Assembly (NCBI GenBank): GCA_900544945.1
Contig: UQXG01000054.1
Location: forward strand, 1-13,007
Origin: an uncultured Eubacteriales bacterium
Lineage (GTDB): Bacteria > Bacillota > Clostridia > Oscillospirales > Oscillospiraceae
Direction of reading: 5' to 3'
DNA: 13,007 nucleotides
Position numbers and translations under genes: made by a program. Positions 1-6,857 of the stretch are shown piece by piece. Within the stretch, counting starts at the first letter, position 1; every line of letters starts with the position of its first letter. Below the pieces are notes generated by a model that was not told the DNA's origin, made no database searches, and was given only the letters and a program-made list of their open reading frames with translations.

Positions 1-77
1 TTGTTCTCAGACAAGGTTTGAAAAGCGGAGGAATACTGTATGTATTTCCCGTTTTTCAAACCGCAGTCTGGGAGCAA
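1..77 (+). repeat. Long imperfect inverted repeat / RNA hairpin
   Basis: The first 77 bases fold into one long hairpin. Bases 1-12 pair with 66-77, 15-28 with 49-62, and 30-36 with 42-48, around a five-base loop at 37-41. There is a small internal loop (13-14 against 63-65) and one bulged A at 29. By hand count this is 33 pairs. The four non-Watson-Crick pairs (4-74, 7-71, 25-52, 31-47) are all G-U if the + strand is RNA and would be A-C mismatches on the other strand. That favours a + strand transcript. There is no U-tract on either side inside the window, so it is not a standard intrinsic terminator. It could be a REP/MITE-like repeat, a small RNA, or part of a 3' UTR from a gene left of the window. 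It may extend past the left edge. Confidence 0.6.
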
Positions 78-132
78 AAGATCCGCTATCCAGCCGCCGA
101 CGATTTATTCAGAGTTTCCGTAGGTTTGGGGG

Positions 133-1707
133 TTACTGGATATCCAAATCCGCTGTGACCTGGTAATAGTCGCAGGCGTGAGCGGTGTAGTTTTTCACAT
201 TTTCCTTGGAAATCATGTTCATTTGCAGGAAGGAGCAGAACACATAGGCGTTGTCGTCCAGAATCATCTGCTGAAGCTTTACGGCCATTTCGCCCCGCTT
301 GGCGGTGTCAAACTCCTTGGACAGTTCCTCAATCAATGCGGTAACTTCCGGATTGTCATAGGCACCAAAGTTGTAGCTCATGCCGGGGACACAGGAGGTG
401 GTGAAGAAATACTGGGGATCGCCGGAGGGAGCGGTGACCAGGGCAGAGGCGTAAATGTCCCAGCTGGTCATATCTGCCAGAAATTCCCGGCGGTTGGCAG
501 TGCAGTTGATGTCCACGTCAATGCCGATGGTCTTGAGAGAGGCCTGGGCGGATTCGGCAAGCAGCGGAAGTTCCTGACGGGAAGGGTAAGTCAACCAGCG
601 GACAGTAAGCTTTACTCCGTCCTTTTCCCGGATGCCGTCACCGTCACTGTCCACCCAGCCGGCGTTTTCCAGCAGTGCCTTGGCCCGCTCCGGGTCAAAG
701 CCCTCGGTAGTAACCTTCTCACCGCCGAAGGTGGAGAAGCCGTCCGGGAACGCACCGTTGCCAACTACCCCGTGGCCGTCCAGCAATGCGGACACAAAGC
801 CCTCCTTGTCAATACCCATGGCGATGGCCTTGCGGACGGCTGCATCCTGAATCATGGGGCTGGTCATATTCATGGAGGCGAAGAAGGCTCGGGAGGTCTG
901 AATGGCGGAGAACTGATAGCCGCCGTTTTCAAAATTGGGGTAAGCCTCGTAGGCCATGCCGTAGGCAGCATCGATATCCCCGGCCTGGAGGGCAGCGGAG
1001 AGAGTGTCGCCGTTAGAAAGGGTGCGGATGGTCAGCTCGTCAATTTTAGGTGTGCCGTTCCAATAATCGGTATTCGGCACCAGGGACAGATGATCGTCCG
1101 TAACCAGTTCCTTCACAACATAAGGGCCGGTGCCGGTCACAACGCCGTTTTCAAAATCTGAGGCATCCACATCGATAATGCAACCATAGGGGTCGCCCAG
1201 GTAATTCATCAGGGCTGGATTCGGCTCACTGGTGGTAATGGTGAGTGTCTGGCCTTCGGCCTGAATATCCGTGATTTTGGTATCGCCGGGAGCCCGGTCG
1301 TGATTTTCCAGCAGATGTTCCAGGCACTGCTTCACCGCCTGAGCATCCATGGCTCGACCGGAGGAGAATTTGACCCCATCCCGGAGGGTGACAGTCCAGG
1401 TGCAATCCCCATCGTTTGTCCAGTCTGTTGCCAGCCAAGGCTCCAACTCCATGGAATCCGTGTAGTGCACCAGGGTTTCACCGATGCCGTAGCGGATGCA
1501 GGCCCAGCCGTTGTAGGTCCGGTGGGGATCAACGGTTTCCTCCCAGTTTTCGGAATTGAAGGTGGTATCGCCGATGACCATGGTTTTCTTGGCCGCAGGG
1601 GCAGCAGCCTGTGCCGTATTTCCCAGTTCTGCCGTGGTGTTGCCGCAGCCCGCCAGAAGAAGCAGGAAAAGGCAGACGCTCAGAATCAGAGCAATCGCTT
1701 TTTTCAT
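133..1707 (-). CDS. ABC transporter substrate-binding lipoprotein, nickel/peptide (family 5) class
   Basis: This is the extracytoplasmic solute-binding lipoprotein of the importer encoded just upstream, 524 residues, a normal length for family 5 (NikA/DppA/OppA). The N-terminus has lysines at 2-3, a hydrophobic stretch and a lipobox LLAGC with the acylated cysteine at 21. A low-complexity Ala-rich linker follows. The stretch around residues 66-95 (GWACIRYGIGETLVHY, then EPWLATDW) is typical of the NikA/CntA nickel-metallophore branch, and RDGVKFSSG near 109 is the usual family-5 motif. The ATG at 1707 has a GAAGGG ribosome binding site about 7 bases upstream. It lies 21 bp after the second ATPase gene, so it is the last gene of the operon, whereas in classical nikABCDE the binding protein comes first. 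The ligand cannot be decided from sequence: nickel chelate, opine-type metallophore and small peptide are all possible. Confidence 0.93.
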   Translation of the reverse strand: MKKAIALILSVCLFLLLLAGCGNTTAELGNTAQAAAPAAKKTMVIGDTTFNSENWEETVDPHRTYNGWACIRYGIGETLVHYTDSMELEPWLATDWTNDGDCTWTVTLRDGVKFSSGRAMDAQAVKQCLEHLLENHDRAPGDTKITDIQAEGQTLTITTSEPNPALMNYLGDPYGCIIDVDASDFENGVVTGTGPYVVKELVTDDHLSLVPNTDYWNGTPKIDELTIRTLSNGDTLSAALQAGDIDAAYGMAYEAYPNFENGGYQFSAIQTSRAFFASMNMTSPMIQDAAVRKAIAMGIDKEGFVSALLDGHGVVGNGAFPDGFSTFGGEKVTTEGFDPERAKALLENAGWVDSDGDGIREKDGVKLTVRWLTYPSRQELPLLAESAQASLKTIGIDVDINCTANRREFLADMTSWDIYASALVTAPSGDPQYFFTTSCVPGMSYNFGAYDNPEVTALIEELSKEFDTAKRGEMAVKLQQMILDDNAYVFCSFLQMNMISKENVKNYTAHACDYYQVTADLDIQ

Positions 1708-1728
1708 AAGAATCCCTTCTTTCTTTTA

Positions 1729-2493
1729 TTATAGCACACTGTCAATCAGGCGCTTTGTATAATGATCTTGGGGGGCGCGGATGACTTCATCCGGTGTCCC
1801 TTCCTCTACGATATTTCCGTGGTACATCACCAGCACCCGGTCGGCGAATTGCTGCACCAGGGAAATGTCATGGCAGATAAAAAGGATGGAGAGGTTCCGA
1901 CTCTGTTGACTGCGCAGCGCATTCAGCAGCTCGATGATTTCCTTCTGGACGGTTACGTCCAGAGCGGAGGTGGCCTCGTCGCAGATCAGCAGCTTCGGTT
2001 CGATGGCCAGTGCCCGGGCAATGGCTGCCCGCTGGCACTGCCCTCCGCTGACCTGGTGGGGATAACGGCTGGCGAATTCCGGGGAAAGGCCGCATTTTTT
2101 CAGCAGCTCCCCTACCCTTTCCCGGGTTTCCTTCCGGGAAACACCGGCGTTGCGCAGGCTCTCCCCGATGCCATCCCCCAGGGTGCGGCGAGGGTCAAAG
2201 GAGTCAGCCGGAGTCTGAAAAACCATCTGCATGGTTTTGTAAACCTGGCGCAGCTGCCTGCCCCGCAGATGGGTGATTTCCCGGCCATCCAGGAAAACGC
2301 TGCCGGAGGTGGCATCCAGAAGCCTGGCAATCAGGTTCACTGCCGTGGTCTTTCCGCTGCCGCTTTCGCCGATGACGGCCAGGCATTCCCCGGGAAACAA
2401 TTCAAAGTCAATGCCATTGACGGCGGCAAAATCCGCCTGCCCCTGCCGGGAGAAGGTTTTTCTCAGGTTTTCCACCCGTAAAATCGGTTCCAT
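1729..2493 (-). CDS. ABC importer ATPase, second subunit (NikE/DppF/OppF-like)
   Basis: This is a cytoplasmic ATPase of 254 residues that energises the importer together with the neighbouring ATPase. It has Walker A GESGSGKTT at 42-50, Q-loop glutamine near 93, signature VSGGQCQ at 148-154, Walker B LLICDEA at 168-174, a SALDV D-loop and switch histidine at 209. The full reading frame extends to 2550, but I start at the ATG ending at 2493. It has a GGAGG ribosome binding site 8 bases upstream, and the protein then begins with the standard EPILRVENLRK strand. It starts only 4 bp after the stop of the preceding ATPase gene, whose TGA lies between the Shine-Dalgarno and this start, so coupling is likely. 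It lacks the long C-terminal Cys-rich Fe-S segment found in some Opp/Dpp ATPases. Confidence 0.93.
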   Translation of the reverse strand: MEPILRVENLRKTFSRQGQADFAAVNGIDFELFPGECLAVIGESGSGKTTAVNLIARLLDATSGSVFLDGREITHLRGRQLRQVYKTMQMVFQTPADSFDPRRTLGDGIGESLRNAGVSRKETRERVGELLKKCGLSPEFASRYPHQVSGGQCQRAAIARALAIEPKLLICDEATSALDVTVQKEIIELLNALRSQQSRNLSILFICHDISLVQQFADRVLVMYHGNIVEEGTPDEVIRAPQDHYTKRLIDSVL

Positions 2494-2497
2494 CCCA

Positions 2498-3277
2498 TCA
2501 CCTCCGTAGCCGGGGCACCGCGGCAAGCAAAGCCTTAGTATAGTCAGCACGGGGCTGGGACAGCACCTGCCGGGTGCTTCCGCACTCCACGCACCGGCCG
2601 TTTTCCAGCACCAAAACCCTGTCCGTCATGGCGCCGATGACGCCCAGATTGTGGGTGACAAGAACAATGGCCGTGCCGAAGGTTTCGCGAACCATCAGCA
2701 TTTCCTCCACCACCTGCTTCTGAATGGTTACATCCAGGGCAGAGGTAGGCTCATCCGCAAACAGAACACTTGGATTTAGCAGCATGGCAGCCGCAATGCC
2801 AACACGCTGCTGCATACCGCCTGAGAGTTCAAAGGGATAGCTGGCCAGAATCCGCTTTCCATCGGCAAAGCCCAGTTTGCCAAGCAGCTCCAAGGCCTGG
2901 GCTTCAAAATCCTTCCTGGAAATTTTCTCATGCTCTTTCATTGTTTCAAACAGCTGGGATCCCACGGTACGGATGGGACAGAAGGAGCTGCCTGCATTCT
3001 GAAAAATATAGCCCAGCTCCGAGCCGCATAGGGTACGCATTTCTCTGGGCGGCAGCCGGTTCAGCAGTCTGCCCCGATAGCAAATTTCCCCTCCGGTAAT
3101 TGAGCCTTCGCTTCCCAGCAATCCCATAGCCGCCTTGATGAGGGTGGATTTACCGCTGCCGCTTTCGCCTACGATTCCCAGAATTTCCCCGGAATGAAGG
3201 GAAAAGCTCACATCCCGGATAACCGGCTGTCCCAGATAGGAAATGTCCACATGATTGTATTGCAATAGTGCTTCCAT
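2498..3277 (-). CDS. ABC importer ATPase, first subunit (NikD/DppD/OppD-like)
   Basis: This is a cytoplasmic ATPase of 259 residues. Walker A GESGSGKST is at 37-45, the Q-loop glutamine at 93, signature LSGGMQQ at 151-157, Walker B VLFADEP at 171-177, the D-loop SALDV just after, and the H-loop histidine at 209. The open frame continues upstream to 3433, but that part overlaps the permease gene in another frame and has no ABC homology. The ATG ending at 3277 has a good GGAGG site and gives the expected first strand (LLQYNHVDISYLG). It follows the permease gene with a 2-bp gap and precedes the second ATPase by 4 bp. The two ATPases differ in sequence, as expected for the heterodimeric NikDE/DppDF arrangement. 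Confidence 0.93.
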   Translation of the reverse strand: MEALLQYNHVDISYLGQPVIRDVSFSLHSGEILGIVGESGSGKSTLIKAAMGLLGSEGSITGGEICYRGRLLNRLPPREMRTLCGSELGYIFQNAGSSFCPIRTVGSQLFETMKEHEKISRKDFEAQALELLGKLGFADGKRILASYPFELSGGMQQRVGIAAAMLLNPSVLFADEPTSALDVTIQKQVVEEMLMVRETFGTAIVLVTHNLGVIGAMTDRVLVLENGRCVECGSTRQVLSQPRADYTKALLAAVPRLRR

Positions 3278-3279
3278 GG

Positions 3280-4104
3280 TTACCTCCGGCTTTTGGGATC
3301 CGCATAGTCCCGGATGGTGTCCCCCAGGAGATTGAAAATCATCACGGACAGGAAGATCGCAATTCCCGGACTGAAGGGAATCCAGGGAGAAATGGTCATC
3401 AGGCTCCGGGTGTCGCTCATCATACTGCCCCATTCAGGAATGGGAGGCTTGGCCCCCAGCCCCAAGAAGCTCAGAGCCGCCAGCTCCATCATCATGGTGC
3501 CAATGTCCAACACGGAAGTGACCAGGATCGGCCCCAGAATATTGGGCAGGATATGTTTGAGGATGATTTTCCCGGTGCCGCTGCCGGAAAGCCGCACTGC
3601 CTTCATCCACTGGGTTTCCTTTTGGGAAAGCGTCTGGCTTCGGGCAATTCTTGCGTACTTGGGCCAGGAAATGGCCGCCAGAGCAATCATGGCGTTTTGC
3701 AGGCCGCCGCCCAGAGTTCCTGCCACCGCCAAGGCAAACACCAGCCCGGGAAACGCCAGAAACACATCCGATACGCGCATGAGCACCGTGTCCGTCATGC
3801 CGCCAACCCAGCCGCAGAGAACCCCCACGGCGGTGCCCAGAATGGCGGTCACCGTCACCAGCAGCAGCGTCGAAAAAATACTTGCCCGGCTGCCCGCGAT
3901 GACCCGGGACAGCATATCCCGGCCGTACCGGTCGGTTCCCAAAAGATGCTCTGCGCTGGGGGCCTGCTTGGCAATGGTCAAATCCTGCAAATAGGGGTCA
4001 TAGGGTGTCAAATGCTCCGAAAAGAAGGAGCAGAGGATCAGAGCAGCCGCAAGTACGCCGAAAATAAGCAAGCGGGCTCTTACACCGTTATTTCTTGACT
4101 TCAT
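3280..4104 (-). CDS. ABC importer permease (NikC/DppC/OppC-like)
   Basis: This is an inner-membrane permease of 274 residues. After an N-terminal membrane segment comes the DppC-type motif PSAEHLLGTDRYGRDMLSR at 49-67, then several membrane helices. The EAA coupling loop is MKAVRLSGSG through KHILPN at 168-188. The family signature LSFLGLGAKPPIPEWG is at 211-226, and the short GDTIRDYADP tail is typical of the C-type subunit. The ATG at 4104 overlaps the stop of the upstream permease by four bases (ATGA), indicating translational coupling. It pairs with the B-type permease to form the channel. Assignment to the class is firm; the substrate is unknown. Confidence 0.94.
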   Translation of the reverse strand: MKSRNNGVRARLLIFGVLAAALILCSFFSEHLTPYDPYLQDLTIAKQAPSAEHLLGTDRYGRDMLSRVIAGSRASIFSTLLLVTVTAILGTAVGVLCGWVGGMTDTVLMRVSDVFLAFPGLVFALAVAGTLGGGLQNAMIALAAISWPKYARIARSQTLSQKETQWMKAVRLSGSGTGKIILKHILPNILGPILVTSVLDIGTMMMELAALSFLGLGAKPPIPEWGSMMSDTRSLMTISPWIPFSPGIAIFLSVMIFNLLGDTIRDYADPKSRR

Positions 4105-5042
4105 CCTTCCTGCACCCCCAATCGAATTCTGGGGTCAAGGACGTGATACAGAATATCCGTAATCAGATTGACCAGCACATATATGATGGCCATCCAGACC
4201 ACATAGGCCTGAATCATAGGATAATCCCGCATGGTGATGGCATCCACCGCCAGCTTTCCCACCCCGTCCCACATGAAAATGCTCTCAATGATGGCAGTGC
4301 CGCCCAGGAGGCTGCCGATAGACAGTGCCAAAAGGGTGATAATGGTCAGCATGGAGGACTTGAGAACGCTTTTCCATAGGGTCACGCTTTCCCGAACGCC
4401 TCTGGCCTTGGCTCCCAGCACATAGTCCTTGTTCAGTTCCTCCAGCACCGTAGCCCGCACCTGCCGCATGTACTTGGCAGACATGGCGATGGCCAGGGTC
4501 AGGGTGGGCAGAATGGCGCTTTGCACGGTTGTGCCGTTGGAAATCACCGGCAGCAGCTTCCATTTGATAGAGAACAACTGCATGAGAAGCAGGGCAACAA
4601 AAAAATTTGGCAGACTATTTCCCAGAAAGCTGAAAAACCGCAGGAAATAGTCCACAAACCGGTCATGCTTCACCGCCGCCCAGATGCCCAAAGGAATGGA
4701 GATGACCACTGTTGCGATAATCGACAACACCGTCAGCAGCAAGGTCGCCGGGAGCTTACTGACAAAGGTATCGAATACATTTTTTCCGGAGACGTAGCTG
4801 ATGCCCATGTTCCCTGTCAGAAGGCCCTTCAGCCAGGTTCCATACTGGGTCAGAAAGGGCTGATCCAGACCCAGCTCCGCCCGCTTGGCATCGATAACCT
4901 CCTGGGCAACCGCTCCTTTGTCCCCATACAGCTCAATGATCGCATCACTGCCGGCGGCACGCATCATAGCAAAGGACAGAAAGGTAATGCCCAGCAGAAC
5001 GGGAATCAACTGGACAATCCGCTTTCCGATATATTTTTTCAA
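4101..5042 (-). CDS. ABC importer permease (NikB/DppB/OppB-like), TTG start
   Basis: This is an inner-membrane permease of 313 residues, the usual length for the B-type subunit. It opens with KKYIGKRIVQLIPVLLGITFLSF, the standard first transmembrane helix. It carries the LGLDQPFLTQYGTWLKGLLTGNMGIS block around 58-82, the EAA loop DYVLGAKARGVRES at 206-219, and the C-terminal DPRIRLG motif. The start is TTG ending at 5042, in the four-base overlap TTGA with the stop of methyltransferase 1. An AAGGAG site (5051-5056) lies 8 bases upstream inside the methyltransferase coding sequence. The rare start plus stop-start overlap suggests expression depends on translation of the methyltransferase. Confidence 0.94.
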   Translation of the reverse strand: MKKYIGKRIVQLIPVLLGITFLSFAMMRAAGSDAIIELYGDKGAVAQEVIDAKRAELGLDQPFLTQYGTWLKGLLTGNMGISYVSGKNVFDTFVSKLPATLLLTVLSIIATVVISIPLGIWAAVKHDRFVDYFLRFFSFLGNSLPNFFVALLLMQLFSIKWKLLPVISNGTTVQSAILPTLTLAIAMSAKYMRQVRATVLEELNKDYVLGAKARGVRESVTLWKSVLKSSMLTIITLLALSIGSLLGGTAIIESIFMWDGVGKLAVDAITMRDYPMIQAYVVWMAIIYVLVNLITDILYHVLDPRIRLGVQEG

Positions 5043-5839
5043 GCTAACAGCTCCTTCACTGCCGCCTTCCGACCCTCGATCAGGAACATGGGCGTGGAGG
5101 CATTGTTGATCCGCTCTTCCCTTGTCCAGACCTGCCGCCAGATTTCCTCATCGGCGCTGGCCTGGATTCCCAGATTTCGAAGAACGGACAAATCCCAACC
5201 GGGACGACACACCATGGAAAGAGGGGTTTTTCTGGCAATTGCCTCCATGGCATCCACATCCGTTCCGGCAGTCTCGTCCCGGACATCGGAAGCAGACAGA
5301 ATCTGCCGATCCTCGCTGTGAGCCTGCTTTGCTTCCTCGTCCCACAGATAGCGGTACCAGTTGGCATCGAAATTCAGCAGCAGTCCTCCGGGAGCCAGCA
5401 CCCGGGTCCAATGGCTGTAGGCCTTCGCCGGGTTAGGCAGGTTCCAGGTCACATTCCGGGTGACCACCACATCAAAGCTGTGATCCGCAAAGGATAGCTC
5501 CTCCGCGTTCATCTGCCGGAACCGGATTTTGTCTGCCAAGGCTCCGGCGTTCCGCCGGGCCTCCGCCAGCATGGAGGCCGTATAATCCACCGCCGTCACC
5601 TGGTAGCCCATGCCCGCCAGCACGATGGCGAAAAAGCCCGGGCCGGTGCCCACATCCAGAACGCGCAGGCTCTCCGGGGCTCTGCCCGGGAACCGGGCGG
5701 CGATTTTTCGGGAAATGGTATAGCCCCAGACCCGCTTCTGGTCTGTGGCCAGCTCCTCCTGATTGACACCGGAATAACCGGAGGCCCGGTTCGTCCAGTA
5801 GTGGATATTCTCTTCCTCGTAGGATGCAAACTGTCTCAT
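5039..5839 (-). CDS. Class I SAM-dependent methyltransferase 1, first gene of the importer operon
   Basis: This is a 266-residue soluble Rossmann-fold methyltransferase (methyltransferase 11/25-like). SAM-binding motif I is LDVGTGPG at 61-68, and an acidic residue ending strand 2 is at D85. A region NAEELSF (111-117) probably contacts the adenine side, followed by SFDVVVTRNVTW (121-132) and VLAPGGLLLNFDA (147-159). Unusually for such enzymes it heads a nickel/peptide-class ABC importer operon and overlaps its first permease gene. It is a clear paralogue of the product of 6009-6734: both share RN(V/L)TW.LP.P.KAY..W, LLNFDA and a C-terminal PMF.I. The start ATG at 5839 has a GGAG site 8 bases upstream. 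The methyl acceptor is unknown; a ligand handled by the transporter is my inference. Confidence 0.9.
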   Translation of the reverse strand: MRQFASYEEENIHYWTNRASGYSGVNQEELATDQKRVWGYTISRKIAARFPGRAPESLRVLDVGTGPGFFAIVLAGMGYQVTAVDYTASMLAEARRNAGALADKIRFRQMNAEELSFADHSFDVVVTRNVTWNLPNPAKAYSHWTRVLAPGGLLLNFDANWYRYLWDEEAKQAHSEDRQILSASDVRDETAGTDVDAMEAIARKTPLSMVCRPGWDLSVLRNLGIQASADEEIWRQVWTREERINNASTPMFLIEGRKAAVKELLA

Positions 5840-5856
5840 ATATGACGCTCCTGATG

Positions 5857-5893
5857 AAAAAAGGCCGCGCTTTCTCCCAAAAGTGCAGCCTTT
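5857..5893 (-). terminator. Leader intrinsic terminator (probable attenuator) ahead of the methyltransferase 1-importer operon
   Basis: On the minus strand, AAAGGC (5893-5888) pairs with GCCTTT (5865-5860). The stem continues through a U-G pair, a GC pair, one A/C mismatch and CTTT/AAAG, around the loop TGGGAG. A run of six T (5862-5857) ends the structure. The U-G pair and T-run fit the minus strand only. It sits between the predicted promoter (5943-5984) and the start codon (5839), in a leader of about 97 nt, so full-length transcription needs read-through. Upstream in the leader, CTCCCA (5920-5915) is exactly complementary to the terminator loop, a possible antiterminator or pseudoknot contact. 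The ligand or factor is unknown. Confidence 0.65.
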
Positions 5894-5942
5894 CCAATGT
5901 AATTTGAAGAATTCTGGGAGTTTGCGTATGTTCTTTGCCCTC

Positions 5943-5984
5943 AGGATACCATATTTCGGCGGCTCCCGGAAGCCCCCCGGGGGG
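5943..5984 (-). promoter_or_regulatory. Promoter/operator copy 1, with C6G6 palindrome, for the methyltransferase 1-importer operon
   Basis: Read on the minus strand, a 12-bp palindrome CCCCCCGGGGGG (5984-5973) is followed by 24 bp and then an extended -10, TGG TATCCT (hexamer 5948-5943). The expected -35 position holds TTCCGG, a poor match. The palindrome centre falls at about -42 from the predicted start of transcription, where class II activators bind, though repression is equally possible. The same block occurs at 6757-6807 with identical spacing. Similarity continues to a GGCAAA at 5939-5934 near +1, giving 42 of 51 identical positions over 5934-5984. Confidence 0.65.
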
Positions 5985-6008
5985 TTGTTTTTTCCGCGAA
6001 AAGCGAAA

Positions 6009-6734
6009 TTATTTTCTTGCGCAGATACCGAACATGGGAGCGTGGTACAGATCCAGCTCCCCCAGAATCCGACGGCCCACCACCTTATCCACCCGGCAGT
6101 CGGTGAAGCCCGCCGCCTTCAGTACCGCCGCGTCCCATTCCGGTCTTGCCTGGCCCACATCCATGGCCAGCGTGATGTCGTCATTTTCCTGCCGGAGGGC
6201 ATCGGTCATTCCCACATGGCCGTAGGGGCTGTCCGGAGCCACGGAGCAGTTCTGATTGCTTTCACTGCGGACGTTTTCCGCATAATCCGCATCGAAATTC
6301 AGGAGCACGCCCCCCTTTTTCAGCACCCGGAACCACTCCCGGTAGGCCTTCTCCGGCTCCGGCAGCGTCCAGGTCAGATTCCGGCTGAGCACCATGTCAA
6401 AGGTTTCATCCTCATAGCTGAGAGCCTGGGCATCCATTTCCCGGAAAGGAATGGAAAGGCCCTCCTGGGCCGCCTGGGCCCGGGCTTCCGCCAGCATGGC
6501 GGGAGTCAGGTCAATTCCCTCCACCTGCTGGCCCTGCCGGGCAAGCAGAATGGCAAAAAAGCCGGTGCCGGTACCCACATCCAGAATCCGCAGCTGCCTT
6601 CCGGCAGGAAGGTGCTCTTCAATCTCCCGAAGCCACCGGTTTCCCATCTCGTTATCCAACTCATTTTTCCGCACCGCTCCAAAATCATGAGAGCGTTTTG
6701 TCCAGTAGTTTTTCACCCGTTGTTCGATTTCCAA
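6009..6734 (-). CDS. Class I SAM-dependent methyltransferase 2, paralogue of methyltransferase 1
   Basis: This is a 241-residue methyltransferase. Motif I LDVGTGTG is at 51-58, the acidic strand-2 residue is D75, and DAQALSYED is around 101-109. TFDMVLSRNLTWTLPEP (111-127) and VLKKGGVLLNFDA (137-149) follow. The tail ends HAPMFGI, matching the other methyltransferase. The open frame extends to 6830, but that would run across the promoter. I choose the TTG ending at 6734, which lies 8 bases after an AGAAGGG site and within a short (about 25 nt) leader from the predicted promoter. It is either monocistronic or reads through into the importer operon, whose promoter begins only about 24 bp beyond its stop; there is no convincing terminator between them. 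The substrate is unknown. Confidence 0.88.
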   Translation of the reverse strand: MEIEQRVKNYWTKRSHDFGAVRKNELDNEMGNRWLREIEEHLPAGRQLRILDVGTGTGFFAILLARQGQQVEGIDLTPAMLAEARAQAAQEGLSIPFREMDAQALSYEDETFDMVLSRNLTWTLPEPEKAYREWFRVLKKGGVLLNFDADYAENVRSESNQNCSVAPDSPYGHVGMTDALRQENDDITLAMDVGQARPEWDAAVLKAAGFTDCRVDKVVGRRILGELDLYHAPMFGICARK

Positions 6735-6765
6735 ATGCTTCACCCTTCTTCGGCTGTTTGCCACT

Positions 6766-6807
6766 AGTATAGCAAATTTCGGCTTCTCACGGAAGCCCCC
6801 CGGGGGG
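6766..6807 (-). promoter_or_regulatory. Promoter/operator copy 2, with C6G6 palindrome, for methyltransferase 2
   Basis: On the minus strand the palindrome CCCCCCGGGGGG (6807-6796) lies 24 bp before an extended -10, TGC TATACT (hexamer 6771-6766). The gap contains an inverted repeat GGCTTC-5-GAAGCC. That repeat is not kept in the same register in copy 1, so the conserved parts are the C6G6 block, CTTCCG, GCCGAAAT, the TG-TAT.CT -10 and a downstream GGCAAA. There is no good -35 hexamer, which suggests dependence on the extended -10 or on an activator. It sits between the potassium transporter terminator (6817-6844) and the TTG start at 6734. Confidence 0.65.
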
Positions 6808-6816
6808 ATATGGAAA

Positions 6817-6844
6817 CCGGGCATCCGCAAAAACGGATGCCCGG
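6817..6844 (-). terminator. Terminator hairpin after trkH
   Basis: A perfect 11-bp stem (CCGGGCATCCG, 6817-6827, against 6834-6844) with a six-base loop starts 13 bp after the trkH stop codon. On the minus strand only TTT follows the stem, so the U-tract is weak. The stem separates the potassium operon from the methyltransferase 2 promoter. Confidence 0.7.
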
Positions 6845-6857
6845 TATTCGCACAATA

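Noticed and set aside
178..1161. 327-codon open frame on the + strand antisense to the binding protein
   Set aside because: Low-complexity Gly/Val/His-rich translation with no ribosome binding site or family motif; the minus strand encodes an intact lipoprotein.
3278..3433. N-terminal extension of the first ATPase
   Set aside because: It overlaps the permease gene out of frame and has no ABC similarity; the ATG ending at 3277 has a strong GGAGG site.
5840..5936. NiCo (czcD) or other known metal riboswitch in the importer leader
   Set aside because: The leader is short and most of it is the terminator; I could not find the conserved four-way junction arrangement, so I only call an attenuator.
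6735..6830. N-terminal extension of methyltransferase 2
   Set aside because: It would cross the predicted promoter and part of the trkH terminator; a TTG at 6734 with AGAAGGG at proper distance fits better.
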